The position numbers and the translations under genes are program-made. The notes beneath the pieces are model-generated. The model was not told where the DNA came from and did no database searches. It saw nothing but the letters and a program-made list of their open reading frames with translations. Of a stretch of 64,000 bases of DNA, positions 11,501 through 26,500 are shown one piece after another (the stretch's first letter is position 1; each line of letters starts with the position of its first letter). This DNA comes from Xestospongia muta (taxonomy: Eukaryota; Porifera; Demospongiae; Haplosclerida; Petrosiidae), in the NCBI GenBank assembly GCA_963693285.1, contig OY848924.1:743501-807500 (forward strand), in the 5' to 3' direction.

Positions 11501-14500
11501 TGTGTATACTGCCCTAGGTTCTTCTTTCTGTATTAAAGTTGCTAACCCTCTTTGAGATCCACACATTGAAGCAGCACCATCGTAACACTGACCCCTGAGC
11601 TTGCTGGTTGAAATATTCAGCCTATGTAAAACATCATGTACCACTGCTAGTAACATTTCCGATTGAGTAGATTCAATCTGATAAAGGCCAATGAACTCTT
11701 CATGGGCTACTAAATGGTTGTCTACCCATCGGAAACAAACAACAACCTGTTCTTTGTTTGATATATCCGTAGTCTCGTCAACCATAATAGTTAGAAAAGG
11801 AGCTGTAGATAAAGACTGAACTATTTGTCGCAAGACTTGCAATGACATCACCTTAAGAACTTCATTTTGTATATCTGGTGCTATATATTTATCAGTTTTC
11901 TTCTCAATCCAGTTAACAAGTCGTATGTCAATTTCACTCTCTAGCTTTAAGAGCTGATTGAAGTTTGAATCAGACTCATCTCCATGACATCTTAAAGGAA
12001 GTCCTTGCCGAGCAAGGAATCTAATATTTGAAAGAATTTTGAGGAAGCACTGACGACTTTCTAATTTTTCTTGTTCATGTATTGCCGAAAGAGATTCTCC
12101 AACATCTTTAGTTGTGGAAGGCAATGTCATCACTTTAAGAGTTGCTTCTTTGTGACAGTTACTAGAAGAATGTTTATTAAACTTAGTAGAAGCGTCCTTC
12201 CAGTTGTGGTAACCTTTTGAAATAAATGCCATATCAAGATTAGGAGACCACTGAAGTTTTTTTTCTGAATAAGCACGAGCACAAGTATAGCACAACACAA
12301 CATCTTCATCTTCAACATAATGTAACCAAGACCATTTACTAAACCACGAAACCTGGAAGCTTCTCCTACAAACCACTTTTTTCCCAAATTCCCTTTTTGG
12401 AAATGGAAAATTAAGAGGTTGGTGTGGTTGGTTAGGCAAAGATCTGCCACTATTACCAGCGACTGCCATTGCATGCATGTGGCTTAGATTCAATGAAGTG
12501 TGAAGAAAGGGAAGAGCTATAGAGTAGTTAAGTTAATTATTATTCATTATAAATGTTTATGAATATTAATAACTATGAATATTAATGAACTAGCAGCGGT
12601 AAAAAGTGTAGCGGCCATGGCTGCTACGGTCGCTACAGCTCCTACGCCACTGTACATGTACATACTTACATTAAAATGTCTCCTATTTAATGCCCAAGTC
12701 CTTATACACATAACAATACATTTAATGGATAATTATTATGACCTTTACTGATATAATTGTTATGTACCTATGTTCTGTTTATCTCCACACTACCTTTCTT
12801 TTAATATTAGTTTCTATAGCTAGTAACTATCATTAACCCTTTATATACGAATTTAATTATTGTGGGCGTGACCGTTAATACTGAAATAATTATTGCCTAA
12901 GGATACTTCAAAGAAAGTTGCGTCTCTGTTGTGTTAGAGCGTTTTTTGTTGCTAAGCTAAGCTTTATACTTGTCCTGCAAGATGATTTAGGCGTTTATAA
13001 TAGATTGAAGACTTGAAGAACCATTTCTAGTTGTCAACATTCACGAGCGCTTGAGGTAAGTATGTTCGTTAGAATATAGCATTTTTGCTCGAGTTTATTA
13101 TTTCATAACAACTTCTGACCATTAATGCAGTTAAGAAATACTCTTATAATAGTTAAACAAGTCATTACAGGTTGCTAGAATGTACGAAGATAAGAAAATA
13201 ACTGATATATTTTGGATGTTCGTAGAAAAGAAAAGATATCCATCGATTTTAAAGGCACGCTTGGGTTGACCACTAGCAAGAAATAACTATTCACTGTATA
13301 TTTTATATTACTATACCCTATAGTTATTTAATATAAAGTTTGAGTCAGCTAGCTATAATATTTATATAGAAACAGAGAGAGAATTGTTGGACGTAAAAAT
13401 TCGTCTACCGTATTAAAGTACACTTAATTACATGGCGTTTTTTTACGTCTATCGTATATAAAGGGTTAAATCATTAGTTTAAAACATATCATATAACACT
13501 AAGATACAACAGTGTTACCAATTGACTTCATATAACATTTACAATTACATTAATTAAAGTCAAGATATATTACTGAGTGTCTTAGCACTAGGTAAATGTT
13601 TGTGTATCTGTCATGTTTAGGTATGTAATTAATTGGTTTCAGAACATGTAACCACAGGAATGTTTATTCATAACTAATAAAATTCAATAGACCTTATGTA
13701 AAGGTTAACGCCCACTTGAAGAGGTTGTAAAATGGTTTAGTGAGTTGATTTTAGTATTTCATATTTACCATGCTTTTATTTATTCTTAGTTTGGGTATCA
13801 ATTTGTTAAGACTTTTTTGAGAAGAAGATGAACTGGACTGAATGTATTTCTAATTTTCTATACTCTGTCCGAGTTGAGTTTAGCCACCCAGACATGTAAA
13901 TAACTTTGCCGTTTTACGTGCTATCCACATGGAACTTCCACCAATCAATTCAGCTCACAAACACGCATTTTATATATAAAATTTGGCTGTCTAGTGCTAC
14001 GAGAAAGTAGCAAACTAAAAAATTCCATACATTTTCAATGGCATACCTTCGGCATACTTCAAATTACACACCTTCGAGGATATAACAAAAATCGCTTTTC
14101 ACCTTTAGAAGTCAGTTGTTTGTCATGTGGCAATTCAAAATTACACAGTTGTAATTATATGAACAAATGTTCTATTATAACAATTATTATTATTAAAATA
14201 ATAATCAAGTATTGTCTTTTGCGATTTTAGGCAGCTATAAAGCCACTGTGGTTGTGAAAAAAACCTTTTAACAAAGAAGAAAGACTAAGAATATCTAGAA
14301 CTATTTGTCATCAGAGCTATCGGTAGCCTCTTGATGCTGGTACATGAAACTCTTGTGGCATCAGAGATTCGTTTAAGAGGTCCTTGAGTCTGTTGACGCC
14401 TGCTGACTTCCTCAAAATAGCCATAGACATTCGCAACAACCTCCTTTGTTTGTGATTCAGTCTTTTTTACTCTGCATTTTCACGACCACGAGAGAAAACG

Positions 14501-17500
14501 TGGTTTGTTCGCATGACATTCACCTGAACAAACAATGAATAATATTAAAATATACTCAGCGCTAATTGCACTTGATTAGGTGAGAAAATACCTCACCTTA
14601 CATTCCATGCATACAACACCTTTTTTTAATGAAGGGCCCAACTCAACTTGGACAGAGTATAGCTATCCATATTAATCCTATGGTATCACTGCAAATCTTC
14701 TATCATAAAGTAGATCTTTATCTATCTATTAGTGAATGTTAGTATTAATGTCTTGTAATCATTTCAGATAATAAAGTGTACTTTAATATGTTGGATATAG
14801 TTATATAACACTGTACATGGTCATGTACTTTATACATAGTTAATAATGGAGCTTCTGGTTGATGAAATCTGGGTCATGTGACATTTATGTACATGTGTAT
14901 TCCTAGTATATACTGTTGTATTTATTATAATGTACATTATCTGTATTTACTTATTGTGATTTCTTAGGATGAAATATTGTTAACAGCTGCTATAAGAGGA
15001 CTAGTAGATATAGTGAAAGAAGCTTTAAAGAAGAATGCTAATGTGAATGCTAAAGACCAAGATTATGTAAGTTATATCTTATTATAATAAATGACTCTTT
15101 TCTAGTAAATGATAACTCATTAATTTCACAATTATAAGTTTATTTAAAAAACAATATAATATTTTCATGAGACGTCAGATATACAAGATTTAATGTTTGA
15201 ATAATATTTTTTATCATGAAATATTCAAAACCTAATGAGCTATACTGTATATGTTATGACATTGTAATATAGAAATCAATATGATGATGAAAACACTAGG
15301 ACATTGTAATAGTTTGTGTGTAGATACCAACAATTGAAAACCAAAGTATGATACTCAAAGCCACAGTACATAGTAAGAATTCACAGTTCAATGTATAATT
15401 TGACTTCTATGTTATGAACTTACTATATCTATATACCACAATAAATAATTTTGTTGTATTGCTGTAATAGACAAGGAATTAGACTAATTCTGTCATCAAC
15501 AAAGTCAATGCTTCATCTGTGTACACATATATTTTTAAACTGTTACTAACTCTATAGTATGATGTTCAACATTGCTGTGATATCTTCACTATACTATAAC
15601 TGATTACCAGACTTAGTTATATTCTCTTACTGTAGTATTTTAAATATTGTAGTAGTCACATTTTCATTCACATTCTTTGTTGTTTTATTATTAGGATGAT
15701 AATACAGCTTTGCATATATCCTCAGATAGTGGTTACACTGAGATAGTCCAAGTTCTGCTACAGTCAAATGCAGATCCTAACATTTATAACAAGGTCAGTG
15801 TGTATTATATATAGTTTATATTTCATTTATTATCTCTACTACATGTACATATATGTAGTACTACCTGTCTAGTAGGACAGGATATAGATCAAAGTCAATG
15901 TAATGAATACAATTAAGTTAACCTTTTCATGCCATGTAATTAATTTTCAATGTAATTTGTGTGGATGGGACAAAGTAGCTTTCATTTGTTGTTTGATATA
16001 TAACAATTACTAATATGACTGGAAAATATAATAAAGCTAATATGTAAAACAATATATAAAACATTAATGTGTTCTTACATGAAATAAACCTGATCAGTCC
16101 TAAGATTGTTTTGGACCATGTGTGTATGTATATTTCTATATATGTCCACTTTAACAAGTTTAATCTATTATTATTATTAAACAATTTATTTCATTTTTTA
16201 GTTGGGACATAGTCCACTTCATTTAGCATACTGGTATGGTCGTGATAACATTGTCGAGCTCTTATGTTCTTTTGGAGGAGATATGGACCAAGTTAGAAAT
16301 GTAAGTGATAAATGTAATAATATATTTACTGTATATGATGACATGGACATAGTGATCTTATATGTTATGATATATTATAAACATGACCTAATTATATGTG
16401 GGTACATGTCACAGTTATAATATATTATTTATTTTAACAGGATGACTTACTTTTGACTTCAGCTAAAAATGGTGATATAGAAAATGTAACTCTAGCACTT
16501 ACATCAGGTGCTAATGTCAATGTTCATTATGGTGATGATAAGGTTAGTACACTGATTAAATAGTAATAAATTACTGTTGTTTGTTAATATTTACTGTTTA
16601 AAGTAATATGTTATACCGGGAGTTATTAGCGACGATAAAATTTGGCGGAATTGTAAAATTTATAATTGGCAAAATTAAATTTGACAAATTTAGCACATGT
16701 CTTGTTACCACACCCACTTTAGCCATTCAGCCACGATATTTCATGTGTACAAATAAAAAATGTGGGTGTGGCAACTGCGTAAAAAAATTTGACAGTTATT
16801 TATTTGGCAATTTTTTGAAAATCGCCAATTCGCCAAATTTTATCGGTTGCCAATAAATCCCAGTATACGGTATATTCTATAACAAAGGAGATCAATTACA
16901 AGCGTTTAAGAGATTTAGCCCCACCCACTCTTATAAACATTGTTCATCTAGAAAGCAGTTTAATCTCTCTTTTCCTATTTCCATAAGACTTCTCTATCAT
17001 TTACTTTATTGACATTGTCATACAATGTTAATGAAGAAGAAATTTTTAACCCACAACTTTAATTAATATGTATTTTTTGACATTCTGTCACATTTCCTAC
17101 TAACCTTGTACTATTAGTATAACTTTTTTTTTTTAATTTAACTACATGTAACAACTTCCAATGTAGTTAGCAACAAATGAATTTAATTTACTCTTTTTAT
17201 CTGTAATTCAACCTGAACATGTGAACAATAAAATTAATACTTGTGTACTTCCTTTAGGGTCAGCTAACATCTCTACATTATGCATCAGCAGGAGGTTACT
17301 ATGATATCGTACAACTATTGTTAAAGTCAAGTGCAGATCCTAACATTTGTAACTGGGTCAGTGTATATTGTTTGTAGAGATTACTACATGTTACTAGATT
17401 TAAATCAGTATTTAATAGATATAGAATGTTATGGGTGTGGCTGTTAGTAATTTCTACATTGACCTGTTGTTCAAATTTTTGTTAGTAAAGGATTAACAAA

Positions 17501-20500
17501 GATAGTCAGTGTCAGGTATCAGTAGGTGTGGTCTGTTATAATAGTAGTATTTATTGTTGGAGACATCTTGGTATTCACAGAGGTCCCACTAGTATGTTAT
17601 ACCATTTGTGTCAAACTGTTCTGATGATTGTAGACATTGTATCATTAACATTATACTGTACTTTTATACTGTTACTAGACTTACAGCCAAAGCTTGAATA
17701 CCAAATCCTTGAGCATAGGAAAAACATCCAGTAGTAAGCCATTTTAATTTTAATTTTGAGATAGGAGATGTACCATTCAGTCCAAACTTGAAGTTATCTG
17801 TTTCCTAGAAGTGTGGTTAAATGATGGTATAGCCATTAGTATCTTATCTGGAGCTGTCCTTAAGACATCTAAATTACCTATGGTTACTAATATAACTAGA
17901 CCCCTCCCCTTAAAAAGTTAAACCTTAACATTGATGGCATACTTGAGATATATCGCAATTGGTTACCAACAGCTTAAGATTATTGAAGAATAATCTCTCT
18001 TCTCATAGAAGGACTAGCACTATATTGCATATCAGTGGGTGTGGTTTATAAAATAATAAAGTAATATTACAATAATCAATCAGGACAGGAAACTATTTGT
18101 TAATTATTATACAAAATGACTTTATAATTAGATTTAAAAAGGTCACTTTATTTTATATTATTAATAACAAACATATAACTTTCATAATATATTACAATGA
18201 AATCTCCATAGAACATCTTCTCATTGGTTATAATACTTAGAAACCCTATACCTTTTAAATGTAGTTATAAAGTCAAGTTTAAATATTTATATCATGTTAA
18301 TAGAATTGATAATCATTATAAGTGTGGTAGTTATGATAAGTTTGTGACCTAAATGACCTAGTTTATTATTGATGACAATGTTTATAGTAAACTGATACTC
18401 ATTTAATATCTTAGATAGTTTCTATGTCTTTTTATGTTCCTGTCATTGGTCAGGTTTGACATGATAATACAATAGCTATGATTATCTGTATTGATGACTG
18501 TTATATTGACTATATAGTTTATTGTATGATAGTTCCTGTACTTTTTGTAATTGAATAACTTTTCCTCTTTTGTTTTCTAGTATGAACTAACACCAACACA
18601 TCTTGCAGCAGTGGAGGGTCATGTTAATGTTCTAAAGTTATTAATTGAAGAGGGACAAGCTGACATAAATGCTACAAATAATGTAAGTCATATTATAGTT
18701 ACTTATGAGCTATTCCTTTGAAGTATAATATTTAATATTGTCTTCAATATTGATATCAACCTCACTCATATCCAAACTGTCCAATATTTTGATAACATGT
18801 TTTTGGCAAAAGATGTTCCAAGAACAATAATCAAAAATAAAATTTTGATATTTGCCTACAATGTGTCAAACATAACCTGTTGTCATTACATCAATCAATG
18901 ACAATATTTATTAATAATCAATTAATTAATAGTCATGAATAATTAATACACAAAATTTAGCATGCTCTATGTCACCTTTATTGTGTGCTTCTTGGTGTAA
19001 CTTGTACCATAATGATGACATCACTATATGTCATGTGTTGATAATGGTAGTATAAATGTATAGTTTAGGTTTTCTGAGTTTAGAAGGTTAAGGCTTTAGG
19101 GTGCTTCTTGGTAACTTGTAACTTGTACTATAATGACATCAATATGTGTCATGTCATGATGATGTCATCATATTCGAGTTACACCAAGAACCTCTCCCTT
19201 TATTAGCCCTCCCACATATATACACATACTCTTGTGTTTTACCTGTCTGTTTGTGGCTTCAATAGTTTTTGATCCTCTGTTATAATACACTTTATGTTGA
19301 TTTTCCTATAATTGGGTAATAGCATTCTTAGGAACTTTATATATTCTAAATAGATCACCAATTTGAGGTGGAAGTACATTAACATGTGGACAAGCCATTT
19401 TGTTTATTTGTATTTATAACAAATGTTCACATGATCTAATGGACACATAGTGAGTGATACAAGGTAGCATAAGTTAGTAAAAGACAGTCTGTGCTTCTAT
19501 ATGAAAGATCATCACTACATCCAATACATACCATAACAGCCATTTTGCATTTTCACTCTCTTAACACATGCTCACATATATCTATACTTTACCTACATCC
19601 TCATTCCTGTTGTATGAGTCCTATATGTACTTGTCCCCAGACCCTTCATCTCTTAGGGAAGGGTTGGCAATGTCAGACTAATATTGGTAATCTTTATTAA
19701 CTAGTTAAAGAGGTAGTCTTTGATATGATCTCTAACATATGTACATACTTTTAGTCTTTGGACTTGTCATGTCAGTCTTCCTTGTCATTGTATAATGTAC
19801 AAGACTTTCTTTTGAAATATTTAGTCTTTTTTCTTATGACTATATACTGTTTAAAATAATATATTCTATAACAAAGGAGATCAATTACAAGCATTTAAGA
19901 GATTTAGCCCCACCCACTCTTGTAGACATTGTTCATCTAGAAAGCGGCTTAATCTCTCTTTTCCTATTTCCATAAGACTTCTCTATCATTTACTTTATTG
20001 ACATTGTCATACAATGTTAATGAAGAAGAAATTTTTTTAACCCACAACTTTAATTAATATGACTATTTTGACATTTTGGGAAACTTCCTACTAACCTTGT
20101 ACTATTAGTATAACTTTTTGCCAAATTCAAGTTTATCAAAAGACTATTATTATATTTGTAAACTAGTAGATTTGTATTTATTGATATAATCTTGTCTTTG
20201 GTCAATGATATTCATGGTCAGTGAATATCAGCTCACAAATGACATGAACACTTCTATTATTAAACTCAATGTACCTAACATTTGAAGTCTACCTATCATT
20301 AAAAGAATCCTGGTATTCATAGAAGTACCACTAGATTTCTAAAACTAGTACAAACTTGTTATCTTGTTATTAGTAAGAATTGTGGTTAGAAAATGTTGTG
20401 GTTATTATTATTAAAGAAAAAGTAGACATATTTAAAACTACTAAAAGATGTGTATAAGATGTCTAGAGCAGTGTGAAGGTGAATAATATCAAAGACAAAG

Positions 20501-23500
20501 TTGGAACCTAAGTATATAGAAATTATGTTAGAAATAATAAAGTTTACTCTATCAGGAACAGAGTAAAAATAGATATCAAAGTCACATTTATTATTAAATC
20601 TAGTATATGACTGTGTGAGGAAAACCCTGCATATCCACATATTAATTTAACATTAATTATCTATTGTGTTTCATGTCCTACATGTTACTAGATTGAAATC
20701 AGTATTTAATAGACATAGAATGTGGTTCATTTTATTATTGGTATATATTATAATATTCCATAAAATTTAATGCTATTATAATCAACAATAAATACTTGTG
20801 TACTTCCTCTAGGATCAGAAAACAGCTCTACATTATGCCTCACAAAGAGGTTACTATGATATTGTACAACTATTATTAAACTCCAATGCAGATTCCAACA
20901 TTTGTGACAGGGTCAGTGTATATCATTTGTAGAGATTACTGTAGTTCCCTGAGTAAGCACCCAAGGGCGTTTACAGTTCATTTGCAATTTAAAAGGGGTG
21001 GGCGCTTACATGCGATTTTTCAAAAACGGCTTCTAGTAAGCGCCCACTTATAAATAATTAATTATTCACCGTGAAGTTGAAGCTGTCTACATCATACATT
21101 CCGTATGTATGTATGATGTAGAAGTTGAAGCTGTCGAGACTCTGAGAATTCACCCAGAGCATAATGTATCTGTTATAGCAAAGAAGTATAGACAGAAAGC
21201 ATATTAGAGAATGGGATAAGCAGTTTGACAAGCTTCTCGACTCACAATAACGATACACTGTATAGTCAAGGACAAAAGAAGATCCTCCATTGAGCAAGGA
21301 GGTTTAGAGGTGCCTTGTGATCTGACCTTTTCAATTCCAAACGGAAGAAAAGACAACAAAATTATAATGTCTAAACTTAGAAAATTGCTAGCCTAACTTA
21401 TTTCTCTTTGCTCAACATGTGATAATAACCACAAATCTAAAAGGGTAGGGATGGGGGTGGGCACTTGCACGGGGAATTGACATTTTCCTTTAAGGACAAA
21501 ATTAAGGGGGTGGGCACCTGTTCAGGGAACTACAGTACTACATGTTACTAGATTTAAATCAGTATTTAATAGATATAGAATGTGGTTCATTTTATTATTG
21601 GTATAAATTATAATATTCTATAAAATTTAATGCTATTATAATCATCAATAAATACTTGTGTACTTCCTCTAGGGTCAGCAAACAGCTCTACATTTTGCAT
21701 CAAAAAGAGGTTTCTGTGATGTCGTACAACTATTATTAAACTCTAATGCAGATTCCAACATTTGTGGTGAGGTCAGTGTATATCATTTGTAGAAATTACC
21801 ATAGTTCCCTGAGTAAGCACCCATGGACGCTTACAGTTCATTTGCAATTTTAAAGGGTTGGACGCTTACACGTGATTTTTCAAAAACGGCTTCTAGTAAG
21901 GGCCCACTTATAAATAATTAATTATTCACCATGAAGTTGAAGCTGTCTACATAATACATTCCGTATGTATGATGTAGAAGTTGAAGCTGTCAAGACTCTG
22001 AGAATTCACCGGGAGCATAATGTATCTGTTATAGCAAAGAAGTATAGACAGAAAGCATATTAGAGAATGCAATAAGCAGTTTGACAAGCTTCTCGACTCA
22101 TAATAATGATACGCTGTACAGTCAAGGACAAAAGAAGATCCTCCATTGAGCAAGGCGGTTTAGAAGTGCCTTGTGATCTGACCTTTTCAATTCCAAACGG
22201 AAGAAAAGACAACGAAACTATAATGTCTAAACTTAGAAAATTGCTAGCCTAACTTATTTCTCTTTGCTCAACATGTGATAATAACCACAAATCTAAAAGG
22301 GTAGGGATGGGGGTGTCGCTTGCACGGGGAATTGATATTTTCCTTTAAGGACAAAATTAAGGGGGTGGGCGCTTGCTCAGGGAACTACGGTACTACATGT
22401 TACTAGATTTAAATCAGTATTTAATAGATATAGAATGTTATGGGTGTGGCTGTTAGTAATTTCTAAATTGACCTGTTGTTCAAAGTTTTGTTAGTAAAGG
22501 ATTAACAAAGATAGTCAGTGTCAGGTATCAGTAGGTGTGGTCTGTTATAATAGTAGTACACATAGTTGGCAATGATCTTGGTATTCACAAAGGTCCCACT
22601 AATATGGTGTGTACATGTCATTTGTACCTAAAGCCTAAACCCTAAACAAGTGAACATCCATAAGAAGAATAGCCAATAGTGAACCATTCTATTTTAATTT
22701 TGAGATAGACCATACTCTAGACATGTAAATCAGGTACAAGGACATTATCTGGATGTTACCAAGAGGTGTGGTTAAAAATGGTCCAGCTATTAATAATACT
22801 GGTAGTCATTAATTAATCGTGTAGATTACATATTACAGTTAAATCACTAAACCAGTTAATCGAACATCACTACTATAGTCCCAGTTGTTTCTTATGATTA
22901 AACTTTTATAAATTAATTAATATATCTGTGGTAGTTGTAGTTTGTTATTTTCATTACATGTACTTCATAGTGACAATAAGAAGATGGAGCATACATTATG
23001 GATGTTGAATAAGCTTATGTCATCCATGGATATATGTTACTCACTAGATGTTAAACTCCCTATATCCTGAATATATTAACATGTAATAGACATTGCTATT
23101 ATAATAAACTTGTGGTTACATTGAGAATACACAGTTACCCCTTAATTCTGATAGACAAAGAGTAATGTCATGGAACACTGTCTTATCTGGAGCTGTCCTT
23201 AACACATCTAAATTACCTATGGTTACTAATATAACTAGACCCCTCCCCTTAAAAAATTAAACCATAACATTGGTGGCATACTTGAGATATATCGCAATTG
23301 GTTGCCAACAGCTAAAGATTATTAAAGAATAATCTCTCTTCTCATAGAAGGACTAGCACTATATTGCATATCAGTGGGTGTGGCTTATAAAATAATAAAG
23401 TAATAGTTTCTATGTCTTTTATGTCCCTGTCATTGGTCAGGTTTGACATGATAATACAATAGCTATGATTATCTGTATTGATGACTGTTATATTGACTAT

Positions 23501-26500
23501 ATAGTTTATTGTATGATAGTTCCTGTACTTTTTGTAATTGAATAACTTTTCCTGTTTTGTTTTCTAGTTTGGTAGAACAGCAGCACATTATGCAGCAGAG
23601 GAGGGTCATGTTGATGTTCTAAAGTTATTAATTGAAGAGGGACAAGCTGACATAAATGCTACAGCTAAAGTAAGTCATATTATAGTTACTTATGAGCTAT
23701 TCCTTTGAAGTAAGACATTTAATATTGTCTTCAATATTGATATTAATATTGTTTCCAGACACTTGTCTCCTAGTCAAGGACTTTAAACAAGTTTATAACT
23801 GCTGCTCTAATTGCTTTTGTGTATAGAGCTGTTGATACACGTAACTGAGCAGCTGTAATACACAAAATTTAGCATGCTCTATGTGACCTTTATTATGTGC
23901 TTCTTGGTGTAACTTGTACCATAATGATGACATCACTATATGTCATGTGTTGATAATGGTAGTATGAATGTATGGTTTAGTTTTTTGAGTCTAGAAGGTT
24001 AAGGCTTTAGAGTGCTTCTTGGTAACTTGTAACTTGTACTATAATGATGACATCATTATGTGTCATGTTGTGATGATGTCATCATATTCAAGTTACACCA
24101 AGAACCACTCCCTTTATTAACCCTCCCACATATATACACATACTCTTGTGATTTACCTGTCTGTTTGTGGCTTCAATAGTTTTTGATCCTCTGTTATAAT
24201 ATACTTTATGTTGATTTTCCTATAATTGGGTAATAGCATTCTTAGGAACTTTATATATTCTAAATAGATCACCAATTTGAGGTGGAAGTACATTGACATG
24301 TGGACAAACCATCTTGTTCATTTGTATGTAAAACAAATATTCACATGATCTAATGGACACATAGTGAGTGATACAAGGTAGCATAAGTTAGTAAAAGACA
24401 GTCTGTGCTTCTATATGAAAGATCATCACTACGTCCAATACATACCATAACAGCCATTTTGCATTTTCACTCTCTTAACACATGCTCACATCTATGTATA
24501 CTTTACCTACATCCTCATTCCTGTTGTATGAGTCCTATATGTACTTGTCCCCAGACCCTTCATCTCTTAGGGAAGGGTTGGCAATGTCAGACTAATATTG
24601 GTAATCTTTATTAACTAGTTAAAGAGGTAGTCTTTGATATGATCTCTAACATATGTACATACTTTTTGTCTTTGGAGTTGTCATGTCAGTCTTCCTTGTC
24701 ATTGTATAATGTACAAGACTTTCTTTTGAAAGATTTAGTCTTTTTTTCTTATGACTATATATCAAAAGTATTCTTCAAAATTATTATAACCAAGTTAATC
24801 TGTTTATTTGTCATCATATTACACATGAAATATATATTATATTACTTATAACAATACAGTTGTTATTTATATTTTCACTTTTTAAATTTTAGGGTGGCAA
24901 TAATCTACTACATTTTGCCTGTGAAAGTGGCAGTGAAGAAACCATACACTACCTTTTACATAATGTCCAGTTAAATCCAGATTATCTAGTAGCTCTAAAC
25001 AATCGTCATCAAATGCCACTGGATTGTATTCCACCACGTGTATCTAGCAGTAATAGATTTCGATTACTGAAGTTGTTTCAACCATTCAAACAATGTCACA
25101 GAGACTACCTCACAGAATCATATTCTAAATTGTTTCTATGTGGAAAGACAGAAGCTGGTAAAAGTTCATTGGCTGCTGTTATCTCTTATCGTGCTAACAA
25201 GTCGTCTTTTCATGACTATGATCCAGAAGAATGTATTGAAGGTGTTGTATTACAAACCACTGGAATTGAGTACCACAGTGTTCGTAGTGAGGAAATAGGA
25301 AATGTTGTAATTTATGATTTTGCAGGACATGCAGAATATTACAGTAGCCATGCTGCAGTACTGGAAACTCTCTTGTTGAGGTCACCAGCTGTCTTTGCAA
25401 TTTTAAGCAACCTTACCGATGATGAGGAGACGATTAAGAAAGACCTGCTTTTCTGGTTTAACTTTGTTGAAAATGTAAGCATGAAGTTGATTAGCTCAAG
25501 TCAAGTACTTGTCCTTGGAAGTCACATTGATGAACTGTCCAGTGAAAAAGACTTCCAACCTTTTGTAAATGACGTAGCTAATCTGGCTGTTCATTTTCAG
25601 AATTACAAAGGGTTTTTCCCAATAGATTGTCATCGACCAGCAGGAAAAGGTGTAGAGATGTTTATGAAGAAATTAAGAGAGAGCTGTAAAGCTGTTGTGG
25701 ACAAAAATGATAAGATGAGCTACCACTGCCACTGTCTAAATTCTTACCTTCAACAGCTGGAGGAGGTTGCTATTAGCCTAGATGAGCTGTGTTCCAGATT
25801 AATGGAACTAAATGAGCCATGTCTTTTGACCGATCAGTCCATTGTGTTAGAATTTTTGACCATTCTTGGAAGTAAGGGTCTCATTTTGTTTCTGGCTAAC
25901 ACATGGGTGATTATTAACAAAAAGGCTCTCTTAACTGAGGTAAATGGTGTCTTATTTAATAAAAGCATTGATCGTGTGGGTAAACCAGTTGCCAGTAATA
26001 CTGGTATAATGGCTGTCTCTACTCTAGCTAACCTTTTCCCTAAACACAATACAGATATGCTGATTCGCTTCTTAACAAGTCTACAATTTTGTCATCAAAT
26101 GGACTCTTATGCTGTTTCTAGTATCACTAACAATGTACCATCTGATGACTTCACTATTAGTAAAGATGAGAATTTTTTATTTTTTCCTGCACTTATTACA
26201 GAAGACAAACCCACTTCAATCTTTGAAACAACAGATGGATTTGGTTGGTGCCTATGGTGTGATGTACCACAGCAATTTCTCTCCATGCGTTTTCTCCATA
26301 CTCTTCTTCATCACTTAGCTTATACTTGCTGTCCTCCTCCTCCCGAAAAAACTGGTTATATTACTGATAATCCGACAACTAAAGCATTACATCGAGTCTG
26401 TACTATGTGGAAAAGTGGTATTTATTGGAAAGAGGAAGAGAGTAATATTGAGGTGATGGTTGAAGTGACTGAAGCCAACCGATGTGTTACAATTCTTGTG

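Noticed and set aside
19491..19700. A conserved 69-codon frame repeated at 24405 and 61946
   Set aside because: The surrounding introns are equally conserved, one copy is disrupted by a deletion, and no domain or expression logic is visible. Conservation follows from recent duplication.
21058..22153. Two similar minus-strand frames starting MLNGGSSFVLD
   Set aside because: They are antisense to the helix-turn-helix relic inside the two pogo-like elements. The plus strand carries the recognisable motif.
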